DNA from: a virus
Length of the DNA stretch: 52,461 nucleotides
Virus record (IMG/VR): IMGVR_UViG_3300008261_000093
Span: 1-52,461 of that record
Reading direction: 5' to 3' (one strand)
Of the stretch, positions 32,101-39,707 are shown in pieces. Made by a program: the position numbers and the translations under genes. How positions within the stretch are numbered: the first letter of the stretch is position 1; each line of letters starts with the position of its first letter. Under the pieces are notes generated by a model. The model saw nothing but the letters and a program-made list of their open reading frames with translations, searched no databases and had not been told where the DNA came from.

Positions 32101-35100
32101 ATATATGGCTGATCTTTAACCTTCTTATCAAGATCAAGAAGCTCTTCTGGACGAGCATTAATATCCACCCGCATTAAATTACCAGGTACGCCTTCAGTAG
32201 CTGTAGAAAAATCAATTGGATTTAGCTTGTTTAGCGCATCAATAAAGCGCTGATTTGTACCACTTCTGGTACCAATATCATTATTGTCGATACGTTTTTG
32301 CCAGCTTTCAATTTCAGCTTTAATAGCTTGCAAAACAGTTGGATTTTTTACAGATAATCCCATCATGGCAGATACAGGACTTTTCATGCGTCGTATAACA
32401 TCAAGAGCTACGTTTGTCTCAATATCATCACCAGTTTTACTAAAAGTAGCCATAACTGATCTACGCAGGTCTCTAACAGACCGGCCTTTGTAGCGATAGC
32501 CTACATCTTTAGTTTTGTTTTTAACATCAGTTTTCCAGTACTGATATGCAATTCCTGCTTTTTGAGCAAGATATGTACCCCAACCAAAAGCTTGAGCACC
32601 TTCTCCAGTACCCATAAATCTTTGGTCAAATCTACGGAATGAGGCTGCAGTACCATGCCATGTGCCACCTATTTCTAGTCGTGCGGCACCATAAGCAATA
32701 TTAATAATGTCCTGAGCGTCAATTTTGTCAGGATCAAACGTATTCAAACGACGAATTGCAGTTTTAAATGCAGCCCACAAAGTACGGAACCAACGGCCTA
32801 ATTGGGTATCAGGTTTAGTAGCGGTTGGGTCTATGTCGTGTAATACAGCTTCTTCTATAAAGTAAGCAATTAATTCTGTATTAGCTTGTTCATTTTCAAC
32901 ACCTGTAGAACGCTCTAACGCTTTTTTAGCAATTACTGACTCAATAGAACCGTCATCTTTTTTAGCCCACTCAAGAACAGTATCTACTAAGTAGTCAAAC
33001 TGCTTCTCTGTAAGCATCTTTTGGATGCCTAAATGTGAGCCTACTTCGTGCATAAACACAGCACGTGCTGTGCCTGGCTTAATATTATCTGCAATCAAAT
33101 ATGCTTTATTTTTCCAAACAAACGCTTGGTCACCGGCTTTAGGATTGGCTGCAATTTTAGCGTCAAGAGGCAAGTCTTTTACCGACTGGAAGACTTCTAC
33201 ACGACGAAGATTTTCACCACCAATAAAGTCTTTTAACTCTTGGCGTATTTCTTCAGCGTTGGAACTTTCGCCACGTTCAACAGCTTTAGAAAACTCTGGT
33301 TTATTGCGCTCAAAGACAATATTCATGTCGGCAAGTTTTGTATTACCAGTTTCTACTGAGGCTTGCCAATCATCTTGTACTTCTGGAGATAGCTCGTCGT
33401 AAGTAGGTAGCCCATACTGCTCAGCTTTAGTGTCCCACTCTTCTCGTGCTGTTTCTTCTAGCGTCCTCGCGCTGACTTCTTCATCGGCTTGTTCATCTTC
33501 TGTGGCAGCTTCGACCCTTTCGGTGTCTTTGCTTGGAACTCTCTTGCCAGTTTCGGCTTGTTTGCGTACAGGAACCCCTTTTGTGCTTCGCTTTTGAACG
33601 GCATTTTTCTCTTCTCCTTTACCAATACGAATCTCTTCGCGGCGGTTAATTTCTTTAACAATGGCTTGAATTTCTGCGTCTGTAATACGCTCATCAATAG
33701 CTAAGTTGTTGAGTTCAAAGTCTTTTAAAGCCTGTAAACCCTGCTTCTTAAACTTCTGATAAGTTCTGTTTGCAGCCGATGCATCCTCAAGTTCAGTAGC
33801 TCCGCTTTCTTGTGGGTTAAATACTCTAAATCCAGAAGCACCACCACCTTCTTTTTCGGTAGTTTCTTCACGACCTAAAGTCTGCTCACCCTCAGCTTCC
33901 ATAGCAGCATCTTCAGCCATGGATGGACCAGCCTCATCTGATACAGCAGCCTCACGAGCAGCCGCAGCTTCAAAGTCTAAGTCTTGCTCAGTAAGTGTTT
34001 CGGCTTCAGTAGCAGCTTCAGTTTCAGCCGTAGCTACAACCATTAGGTTATAAATTTGATCTTTTGTATAACCTAGGCGTTTAGCCGCTTCAAAAATACG
34101 AGCACCCCAAGTCTCTTGAGCTTTTGGCCCAGCAATTTGAGCAATACGAGCATCAGATACACCATACTCATCCGCAATCTGTACAGAGGTCTTTTCCCCT
34201 GTAAGGTATTCCATAACAATACCGCCATCACGAGTACCGAACGCTGAATTAACAATCGTTCTAATTCTCTCAATTGCCTCTAGGCGGTCGTCAGGAATTA
34301 CTTGCGTTTCTTGCTCTTGCCCAACACTGGGAATGGCATTATCGCCCCCACTGGTACTGGGCTCAACCCGTGGTCGTACACTTCCTGGTCCGACATCTTG
34401 GACTGTACTCGGGAGTATAAGGTTGCTTCCTGTCCCGACGGGTCGAATTTGGTCGGGTCGTACAGGCCCAACGAGTCCACCGCTTGTTTCTGCTGCTCTT
34501 CCTTGCTCTGGTACTGCTCCCACCCCGGTAGGCACTCGCAATTGCTGCTTTTCATTTTTTGCTCCTTTAGTTGTGTTTGTTTCGGATGCTAATTGCTGAA
34601 GGGCTACAAAAGCTGGTGCATCCTTACCAGTTAAAGCCTTATAAAAATTGTTGAGCTCATCGGCTTCTTTCAAAGCTTTTGGGCCTTCCAAAGTACTAAT
34701 TAAAACCTCTGCACGCTCGGCAGCTTCTGCTTTATCTGCCGAAGTATCGATACCCCACTCAGATAAGAATTTAACTGCAGCAGCATTAACAGCCTTGGCA
34801 GTAGACTTAAGAGGTACTTTTACAGCACCAGAAGATAGAGTTGCGCCAATAAGCGACTTTTGCTCTGGGGTCTTATCTTTATTAAGTGCGTCGAGCTCTG
34901 CCAAAAACTTAGTTGCATCAGCCTGACTAAATAGTGTTTTCCCTGCAATGTTATAACGACCAGCTACTTGAGTTGGCTGTACACCATAGGTAGAGGAAAT
35001 CTCGTCAAATGCAGCTTGAGTTTCTTGTTGTTTTTGAGCAGCTTGTTGTTGTGCTACTTGGGCTGCTTGCGCTTGCTGCGCTGCAGCAACTTGTGCTGAA

Positions 35101-36212
35101 GATGGTACGGGTGGGCCGGCTTGCTCAGGTGGTTGTGGGCCAACTAATGCTTCTCTTGGGGGTGGGCCGACCAGAATTTCTGAGCTATTAGCGTCAATAG
35201 CTTTATTAATAGCATTTTCGTCAGGGGTTTTACCCTCACCAGTACTGATGTTAGTAGAGCCAGGCAATAGACTATTAGGTGCAGTAACTCTATTTAAAGT
35301 ACCGACAACGGCGCCAGTACCACCGCCCAATAAACCACCTAAAGTAGCTGAGCCAATAACACCACTTAAAGGCTGAATAGTAGGAGCAAACTCACCTGCG
35401 GCAAGGTTAGCAGATAACTTAGTAACACCTTCTTCAACAAATTCTGAGCCTGCTTCAGCTGCAGTTGTTTTTAATATGCTTTTTGTACCAGCGGCAAATG
35501 CTTTATCAGCACCAACTAAACCTGACGCTGCACCAATAATAAATGGTAGTGGGGCTGCACCTCTAGCTGCACGGGTGGCAATCTGCTCACGCTCTTCAAT
35601 CGGTAAGTCTTGTAGTTCAGGAGCATTCATTACCATTTGGTAAGCATCGCCAGACGCATCACCACCTGCAAGAACACCACCGGCAGTACTACCGCCAGCT
35701 AAACCAGCTCGGGCAACACCTCTCTCGGTTAGACCAAGGGCGCCACCTATCATTCTTCCACCTTTAATTGCGGCACCTGGGCCAACAAAACTACCAATTG
35801 CTTGGGATGCGGCTAATAAAGGATTTTCTTTTACATATTTAAATGCACCTGCGGCTTGTTCACCTAAGTCTTCGGACTGCATTGAACGACCAAGTTGATA
35901 CTTAGCTTCGGCTGCAGTAAGTGATTGTTTCTTTTCACCTTCTTCAATAAAGCGACCGATAGCAGCAGAAGTTTCTGTGCCTGGTTTTACTAGATCAATA
36001 GCTGCTTTGGGTAAAGATGCTACAGCATTTCCAAACTCAATAACATAATCGTTAGCTGCGCCTAATACACCTCGTTTTTCGGATATACCTAAATAGCCTG
36101 CTACTTCCATGGGGGAAAGACCAGTTAGCTCGACCCCTTTATCTAAGATCTGTCGATCAGTTAGGTCTTTAGCCCATGGTGCTGCTTGGCGAATATCGTC
36201 AAACAAAGACAT
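29118..36212 (-). CDS. Giant polyvalent protein (ADP-ribosyltransferase-like, zincin-like)
   Basis: 2364 residues, the longest gene here. Residues about 130-320 are Gly/Ala-rich and hydrophobic and could enter or cross a membrane. A Gln/Ala-rich linker (about 350-400) and a region-4-like helix-turn-helix (about 643-720, SVQIADEYGVSDARIAQIAG) follow. A variant zincin motif HEVGSH is at 1055-1060. An ADP-ribosyltransferase-type segment begins WHGTAASFRRF (H1186) and continues GAQAFGWGTYLAQK. The C-terminal third has long helices and hydrophobic stretches of the LPD38/PLxRFG type. Such polyvalent proteins are thought to be packaged and ejected with the genome to act on the host early. Two small genes are nested in its linkers. 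Confidence 0.85.
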   Translation of the reverse strand: MSLFDDIRQAAPWAKDLTDRQILDKGVELTGLSPMEVAGYLGISEKRGVLGAANDYVIEFGNAVASLPKAAIDLVKPGTETSAAIGRFIEEGEKKQSLTAAEAKYQLGRSMQSEDLGEQAAGAFKYVKENPLLAASQAIGSFVGPGAAIKGGRMIGGALGLTERGVARAGLAGGSTAGGVLAGGDASGDAYQMVMNAPELQDLPIEEREQIATRAARGAAPLPFIIGAASGLVGADKAFAAGTKSILKTTAAEAGSEFVEEGVTKLSANLAAGEFAPTIQPLSGVIGSATLGGLLGGGTGAVVGTLNRVTAPNSLLPGSTNISTGEGKTPDENAINKAIDANSSEILVGPPPREALVGPQPPEQAGPPVPSSAQVAAAQQAQAAQVAQQQAAQKQQETQAAFDEISSTYGVQPTQVAGRYNIAGKTLFSQADATKFLAELDALNKDKTPEQKSLIGATLSSGAVKVPLKSTAKAVNAAAVKFLSEWGIDTSADKAEAAERAEVLISTLEGPKALKEADELNNFYKALTGKDAPAFVALQQLASETNTTKGAKNEKQQLRVPTGVGAVPEQGRAAETSGGLVGPVRPDQIRPVGTGSNLILPSTVQDVGPGSVRPRVEPSTSGGDNAIPSVGQEQETQVIPDDRLEAIERIRTIVNSAFGTRDGGIVMEYLTGEKTSVQIADEYGVSDARIAQIAGPKAQETWGARIFEAAKRLGYTKDQIYNLMVVATAETEAATEAETLTEQDLDFEAAAAREAAVSDEAGPSMAEDAAMEAEGEQTLGREETTEKEGGGASGFRVFNPQESGATELEDASAANRTYQKFKKQGLQALKDFELNNLAIDERITDAEIQAIVKEINRREEIRIGKGEEKNAVQKRSTKGVPVRKQAETGKRVPSKDTERVEAATEDEQADEEVSARTLEETAREEWDTKAEQYGLPTYDELSPEVQDDWQASVETGNTKLADMNIVFERNKPEFSKAVERGESSNAEEIRQELKDFIGGENLRRVEVFQSVKDLPLDAKIAANPKAGDQAFVWKNKAYLIADNIKPGTARAVFMHEVGSHLGIQKMLTEKQFDYLVDTVLEWAKKDDGSIESVIAKKALERSTGVENEQANTELIAYFIEEAVLHDIDPTATKPDTQLGRWFRTLWAAFKTAIRRLNTFDPDKIDAQDIINIAYGAARLEIGGTWHGTAASFRRFDQRFMGTGEGAQAFGWGTYLAQKAGIAYQYWKTDVKNKTKDVGYRYKGRSVRDLRRSVMATFSKTGDDIETNVALDVIRRMKSPVSAMMGLSVKNPTVLQAIKAEIESWQKRIDNNDIGTRSGTNQRFIDALNKLNPIDFSTATEGVPGNLMRVDINARPEELLDLDKKVKDQPYIYNILKNLPDDQAMVIEAALGNAGVLLEEATGHDLYFGIKALALGDPRWLVKAVKDKEVLASGQQAQRVVSQFLYEQGIKGNQFKDATSRKNTSEERITKNIVMFSDEDIFRALSLVGADTEKVQFSKAGLNAARQTAAQQVAKLPKPIRGPLQAITDNIIDFAKKGLPFAAFTEDLADLASKYLPSAKRYVQLVKAQQAIRTSLERRIDKILQQYDALPNEVRGVGENSVNAFIKDSTMKGEWGYDANIKGSKIDPELKTRFEAFPVVAQNLIKEVFDHGRQTLKAMQDAVINNINTEYDALIAAAQKAGDVTEVAELTKKKANSLAEYRTLMRMGNKGPYAPLKRFGNYVVVGRSQAYLDQESIRDNPKSAPDQIADTQDSNTTDKSERTINRLLSDLHLSLLSEQSARQSEKRRRKIAGAEKDMMRAFATQGRATAHFISSLENSEEIYDSLRDMKEEARKGTEGTRAERSRYYNEFMKRHVMGLDYEPSPFIDKALNTTSVWMLLTNPSYYLQNMTQPFMMSLPVVGAKHGYDKSWKEFTRAYTDIASVIRRHGLGEDSYNKLPQDVKDVVEELVNRGRIDISLEQDLGRWRSTEDSKLDKFGRATEYLRGIAQDIESINRVATAVAAYRLEARTNNKANAINYADSIIYRTHGDYSGFNAPRISRKGLGRLATQFRKFQLIQLSLMARLFNDAFAGQDADTRRIGRRALMFTIGHTAAMGGVMGLPGFAALSFLYGLVFGDEDEPDNPELAMRRAIGDDTLADLIVKGVPAALGVDLSGKLGMGQMLSILPYTDIDFSRRGVAEAGFALMTGPFGGLTLKAADGISLMGQGDYYKGLEQLMPTGVANAMKGYRFATEGVTSRRDDVLIPAEDISFAEAFMAGIGLPTKQLTDKQFLQNAKFEYEKFYNDKASEIKRAYARAYRSGVGLSDARNDWEELQQSRVRNGFKRQSLSILLKAPQEQAKRERSVVGGVQTNKANRGFVRQTSEL
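33458..33604 (-). CDS. Nested small basic protein (MPFKSEAQ type)
   Basis: 48 residues, read in another frame inside the polyvalent gene (its codons 870-918). AAAGGAG (33620-33614) lies 9 bases before the ATG at 33604. The sequence MPFKSEAQKGFLYANKPKLA, then FQAKTPKGSKLP, closely matches a small basic protein that occurs as an ordinary gene in many tailed phages. That match in an overprinted frame is very unlikely by chance. The host frame here encodes a low-complexity, charged linker, so it tolerates the overlap. Function of the family unknown to me. Confidence 0.75.
   Translation of the reverse strand: MPFKSEAQKGFLYANKPKLAREFQAKTPKGSKLPQKMNKPMKKSARGR
34298..34555 (-). CDS. Nested small protein in the polyvalent gene
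   Basis: 85 residues, same alternative frame as the other nested gene, covering polyvalent codons about 553-638. AAAGGAG (34568-34562) lies 6 bases before the ATG at 34555, an ideal ribosome site. The peptide is protein-like, not shadow-like: MKSSNCECLPGWEQYQSKEE, then DPTKFDPSGQEATLYSRVQS and a VGAIMPFPVLGKSKKRK tail. It fills exactly the linker before the polyvalent helix-turn-helix. Family unknown. Confidence 0.65.
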   Translation of the reverse strand: MKSSNCECLPGWEQYQSKEEQQKQAVDSLGLYDPTKFDPSGQEATLYSRVQSKMSDQEVYDHGLSPVPVGAIMPFPVLGKSKKRK

Positions 36213-36226
36213 ATTGTATTAATCCT

Positions 36227-37603
36227 TTAAGGCATCATTGAAGATGCGATGTTTCTATCTGTATCGTCTGGTATTGCTTTAGGTGGTAATTTTGCACCAG
36301 GAGGAGGCTTACCATTAAAATTTTTAAATGCGTCAACAACTGGATTAGATGCCCCACCTGGTAGCCCCGTGGCGGGAATAAACTTACCCGCTTTATTAGG
36401 ATCTGGTACAAAAAGCTGTCCGTTAGCAGTTACAGAACCATCTGAGTTAACAACAATTCCTTTAGTTTCAGGAGCTTTTAATACCAAACCAATAGCATAC
36501 TTTTTAGCTTCTGCTGGAGTATATGGCTTATTTGTCTTAGGATTAATTTCTTGAGACTCAACAAGCATGTCAGCATATTCTTCAGCACGAGCTTTTGCAC
36601 TATCAGTTTTTGATTTTCCGCCACTACGTAAATACTCTGCGTAACCTTTATAGTAATCACCTTTATCAGCGGCTTCTTTCTCTTTAATGCCAACTTCACG
36701 CTCTTTGAGTCCTATCTGGCGCTCACCTTGCATATAAGCAATAACTTTATCTGGCGAGCCTAAAAGGTTTACAGACTGGGTCATAAAACGATTCATTGCT
36801 GCTTCAGACAATTTACTTACGGCACTATTTGAGTCACTTATAGTTTCTAAAACATCACCTTTAGGACCAAGAACTTGAATACGGCTACCAACACCATTTT
36901 TACCTTCTACAAACTTTAGGTTCTTCAGACCGTTTTTAGAGGCAACATCATAAACACCTTTTAAACCAAACGAATCAGCAGCACCTTGAATAGCAGCTAA
37001 ATCATCATTTAATTTTTCTTGGCTCTTAAAAAATTTGTCTTCGTTTTCAGATTGACGAACAACTTGTTTTAGCTGAATAGCTTCTAATGTACCTTTACGG
37101 CTAATCTGACCGGCAGCTTTTACATAGTCTTCCATGCCTCTAGCTTTTGTATACTCAGTAGGGCTCATCGCAGGAAGGGCAGCTTGAGGTCGTCTTTCCC
37201 CTTCAGCAGGTGCTTCAAAATCATATCTGCGAGTTTCTTTAGTTTCGCCTGATTTCATATATTGAGCGTTTTGACGCATTGCACCGACCGCAGATGCAGC
37301 AGCATCTCTTTCAAAAGCTTGATCTTCAGCGGTATTACCTGCTAGAGCACCTTGATTAGAAAGCATCTGAGCTTGTTGCGTACCAATTTCGCCACCGGTT
37401 TTTAGGGCTTGAGTGTAATCATCAGATTGCCCTACTCTAGCTTGAGATTGACGCCATGCAGCATCGAGTGCTTCTTTCTCAGCAATGTCTTTTTCAAGCT
37501 GCGAACGTTGTAACTGTTTAAGTCTTATATCTTCTGCACGCTCATAAGCTTTTACTCCAGATTCTGCTACTGCGCCAGCAAAGGCTCCCCAGTTCATTCC
37601 CAT
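36227..37603 (-). CDS. Probable internal virion protein
   Basis: 458 residues. N-terminal NWGAFAGAVAESGVKAYERA and a long charged helical part (about 30-130 and 300-360) suggest a coiled-coil internal core protein. The C-terminus is Pro/Gly-rich. It lies upstream of the polyvalent protein in the ejection-protein block, as T7 gp14-16 homologues do. No enzymatic motif. The assignment is positional. Confidence 0.6.
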   Translation of the reverse strand: MGMNWGAFAGAVAESGVKAYERAEDIRLKQLQRSQLEKDIAEKEALDAAWRQSQARVGQSDDYTQALKTGGEIGTQQAQMLSNQGALAGNTAEDQAFERDAAASAVGAMRQNAQYMKSGETKETRRYDFEAPAEGERRPQAALPAMSPTEYTKARGMEDYVKAAGQISRKGTLEAIQLKQVVRQSENEDKFFKSQEKLNDDLAAIQGAADSFGLKGVYDVASKNGLKNLKFVEGKNGVGSRIQVLGPKGDVLETISDSNSAVSKLSEAAMNRFMTQSVNLLGSPDKVIAYMQGERQIGLKEREVGIKEKEAADKGDYYKGYAEYLRSGGKSKTDSAKARAEEYADMLVESQEINPKTNKPYTPAEAKKYAIGLVLKAPETKGIVVNSDGSVTANGQLFVPDPNKAGKFIPATGLPGGASNPVVDAFKNFNGKPPPGAKLPPKAIPDDTDRNIASSMMP

Positions 37604-38335
37604 TTAAATCTCCAATATCTCGTGGATTCCAGCCATGTCAAGTGCTACAGCTTGGCTAATTTGTCTAATAATACTCGTTACTTCTTTATGTTTTTCAGGG
37701 TGAAACTTTTTAATATACTTCATGCGTTCTTTGCTATCCCCACAATAAGCAGTGCAATTCCAGCAATCTAAAGACGAATGAGCCATGCTCAAACGCTCAG
37801 TAATTTCTACATTATTTGCTTCTAAAAACTTAGTTACTTTACTATTATCCCAGTCTTTTATGGGGAAATAGTATTCAATACCATCAAAAGTATCACCTGA
37901 TTTAAAGGGAGAACGATGAGCTTCATCAGATCGCTGTCCACGAATAATAGCTGTTACTCCTAGTTTTCTAGCTATATCATCAGCTGGCTTCCAAAAGTTG
38001 TCGTGGCAACAATCCATGTAACTGCGAATTTTAATTGGTTTACTTTTAGTACAAGCTTGACCATATGAAGAATAAGAAATTGGAACTATATCAGCAGGAT
38101 AGCCGTGTTTTGCTATAGAAGCTGGCTGGTCAGTTTGGACTTCAAGAAAATTAGGTACAGAGCTACGAATTACTTTCATCATTTCAATAATTTCTGGAAA
38201 CGCTGCGCCTGTATTAACCCAAATAAGAATCGTTTTATCCAAATAGTCTTTTATTAGGTGCAAACAAGCAAGCGAATCACGCCCACCTGAAAACATCAAG
38301 GCTACTTTTTCATGACGGTTAAAAAAATCTTTCAT
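37604..38335 (-). CDS. PP-loop enzyme, PAPS-reductase/DndC-like
   Basis: 243 residues from the ATG at 38335; an earlier start would overlap the upstream gene. The PP-loop ATP-binding motif SGGRDS (16-21) follows VALMF. WVNTGAAFPEIIEMM, AIIRGQRSDEAHRS and FPIKDW are typical of the phosphoadenosine-phosphosulfate reductase fold. A Cys-rich C-terminal part (LDCWNCTAYCGD) could bind a metal or take part in redox chemistry. Relatives include CysH and the DNA-phosphorothioation protein DndC. It is unusual to find one among virion genes; the substrate is unknown. Confidence 0.85.
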   Translation of the reverse strand: MKDFFNRHEKVALMFSGGRDSLACLHLIKDYLDKTILIWVNTGAAFPEIIEMMKVIRSSVPNFLEVQTDQPASIAKHGYPADIVPISYSSYGQACTKSKPIKIRSYMDCCHDNFWKPADDIARKLGVTAIIRGQRSDEAHRSPFKSGDTFDGIEYYFPIKDWDNSKVTKFLEANNVEITERLSMAHSSLDCWNCTAYCGDSKERMKYIKKFHPEKHKEVTSIIRQISQAVALDMAGIHEILEI

Positions 38336-38360
38336 TAGTAAGCTGTAATAGCCGCTCCAC

Positions 38361-39032
38361 CTAAACTTGATTACCAAATTGACCTTGAGATAGAGCAATT
38401 GCATCCATTTTCTTAGCCCATCCTAACTGCTCAGCCGCAGTACGGGCACGATTAGCAGCCGCAGAACCAACCGCAGCTTCCATAATAGAGTTAACATTAC
38501 CTGTAGATACAGAACGACCAGATGTTGGGTCAATACCAAAAGACTGTAAACGACGCTGCTCATCGGCTGCCTTAATACCAAACGCAGATTTAACATCGCC
38601 AAGGGCTTCGGAAGCTATACGCTCACGATTTGCGTCTGTATCATAGTCGGTGGCAGCTTTATAAATGCTTTCACGCATTGGCTTGCCTTTTGTTTCAAAC
38701 TCTTCCATGGTTTTTTTAGCAGAACTAATCTGCATTTCTTGGAGTTCTCTATCTAAAGCAAACTGCTCATCTGCTCGTACGTCTTGTTTTTCCGCCTGTT
38801 CTTTTATTTTAGGCCAAACATCATTTTTCCAATTATCTAAGTACTCTCTAGAAATCTTAGCCATTTCTTGCTGAGCAATACCAATATTGGGATCTGGAGC
38901 AGGAGCAGAAACACTGGCTCCGCCACCGCCTTTACCACCACCTTCAAGTGTCATGCCACGGGCAAAAGGCCCAGACCCACCACGGGGGGAAAACGCCCGC
39001 TCGGGTAGCATCGATTCTAAGTCGTATCTCAT
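38361..39032 (-). CDS. Probable internal virion / ejection protein
   Basis: 223 residues. A Gly/Ser/Ala-rich N-terminus (about 18-45) is followed by long helices with coiled-coil character (ISREYLDNWKNDVWPKIKEQ, SSAKKTMEEFETKG), and an Ala-rich C-terminus (MEAAVGSAAANRARTAAEQL). The pattern resembles small internal core proteins of podoviruses that help build the ejection channel. No motif gives direct proof. The end leaves a 25-base gap to the PP-loop gene. Confidence 0.6.
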   Translation of the reverse strand: MRYDLESMLPERAFSPRGGSGPFARGMTLEGGGKGGGGASVSAPAPDPNIGIAQQEMAKISREYLDNWKNDVWPKIKEQAEKQDVRADEQFALDRELQEMQISSAKKTMEEFETKGKPMRESIYKAATDYDTDANRERIASEALGDVKSAFGIKAADEQRRLQSFGIDPTSGRSVSTGNVNSIMEAAVGSAAANRARTAAEQLGWAKKMDAIALSQGQFGNQV

Positions 39033-39451
39033 CGCTTAATCTCCAGCCATCGGCACTCTTCTTTTAGCATGCCATATAAAATAAAATTACTTCCATCGCT
39101 AGCACCTTTACGAATCAAACCTTCTCGTTTAAATCCAAGATGCTCATCAAACCTTTGTGCGTCTAAATTGTCTTCTCTAACAAGCCCTGTGATTCTGTAA
39201 CATTTTACCTGCAAAAAAGGATAAGCAAAACAACGATATAGGTAGTCTTTAGTCATCCATCGCCTACCTGGTACTGCTGCTACATGCATCATAATTGATG
39301 GTCCTGTGTACAAATTAAACACCACACCAGCAATTAACTCACCATCTTCTTCTAACCCAATTGCCACAGCCTTACCAAAATCGTCTTCGTCGATCCTAGA
39401 ACCGACCCAGGGGATTATCCTATCTTCTTGGCCATAAATAGCTGTTTTCAT
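39029..39451 (-). CDS. GNAT-type N-acetyltransferase
   Basis: 140 residues. GELIAGVVFNLYTGPSIMMH, then VAAVPGRRWMTKDYLYRCFA and EHLGFKREGLIRKGASDGSN follow the GNAT order: strands 4-5, acetyl-CoA helix, and the C-terminal NxxAxRFxExLGFxxEG-like block. Similar acetyltransferases are common in podovirus morphogenesis regions. The substrate could be a virion or host protein. Start overlaps the upstream context by 4 bases with the gene ending at 39029. Confidence 0.85.
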   Translation of the reverse strand: MKTAIYGQEDRIIPWVGSRIDEDDFGKAVAIGLEEDGELIAGVVFNLYTGPSIMMHVAAVPGRRWMTKDYLYRCFAYPFLQVKCYRITGLVREDNLDAQRFDEHLGFKREGLIRKGASDGSNFILYGMLKEECRWLEIKR

Positions 39452-39494
39452 TGGGTTTACTCACCTATATACCACATATGCACCCTATTGTAAA

Positions 39495-39707
39495 TCACTG
39501 TCCGGATGCATTCAATCTAATAATTATCTCATTTACCTTACTAATTACATCACTCAAAGACGCTGTGCTGTTCAAAGTTGTAATTTCTCCGATACCAAGC
39601 CGAGCGCCGTTGATTGTTTCTATGTTTTCCTTAATGGCTGCAATTGCCTGATTTAAAGTTCTATCAGTAGTATTAACCGCAGGAATACCTGGTTTTCTAA
39701 AAGCCAT
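39495..39707 (-). CDS. Small coiled-coil structural protein
   Basis: 70 residues. DRTLNQAIAAIKENIETINGAR and SDVISKVNEIIIRLNASGQ are amphipathic helices, likely a trimeric or higher coiled coil. It overlaps the tail gene by 1 base. Such short proteins often accompany tail or fibre genes. Function unproven. Confidence 0.65.
   Translation of the reverse strand: MAFRKPGIPAVNTTDRTLNQAIAAIKENIETINGARLGIGEITTLNSTASLSDVISKVNEIIIRLNASGQ

Noticed and set aside
34073-34273. Leucine-rich nested frame in the polyvalent gene
   Set aside because: Its composition (runs of L/V/R) is what the complement of an Ala/Glu-rich coding stretch gives; no ribosome site.
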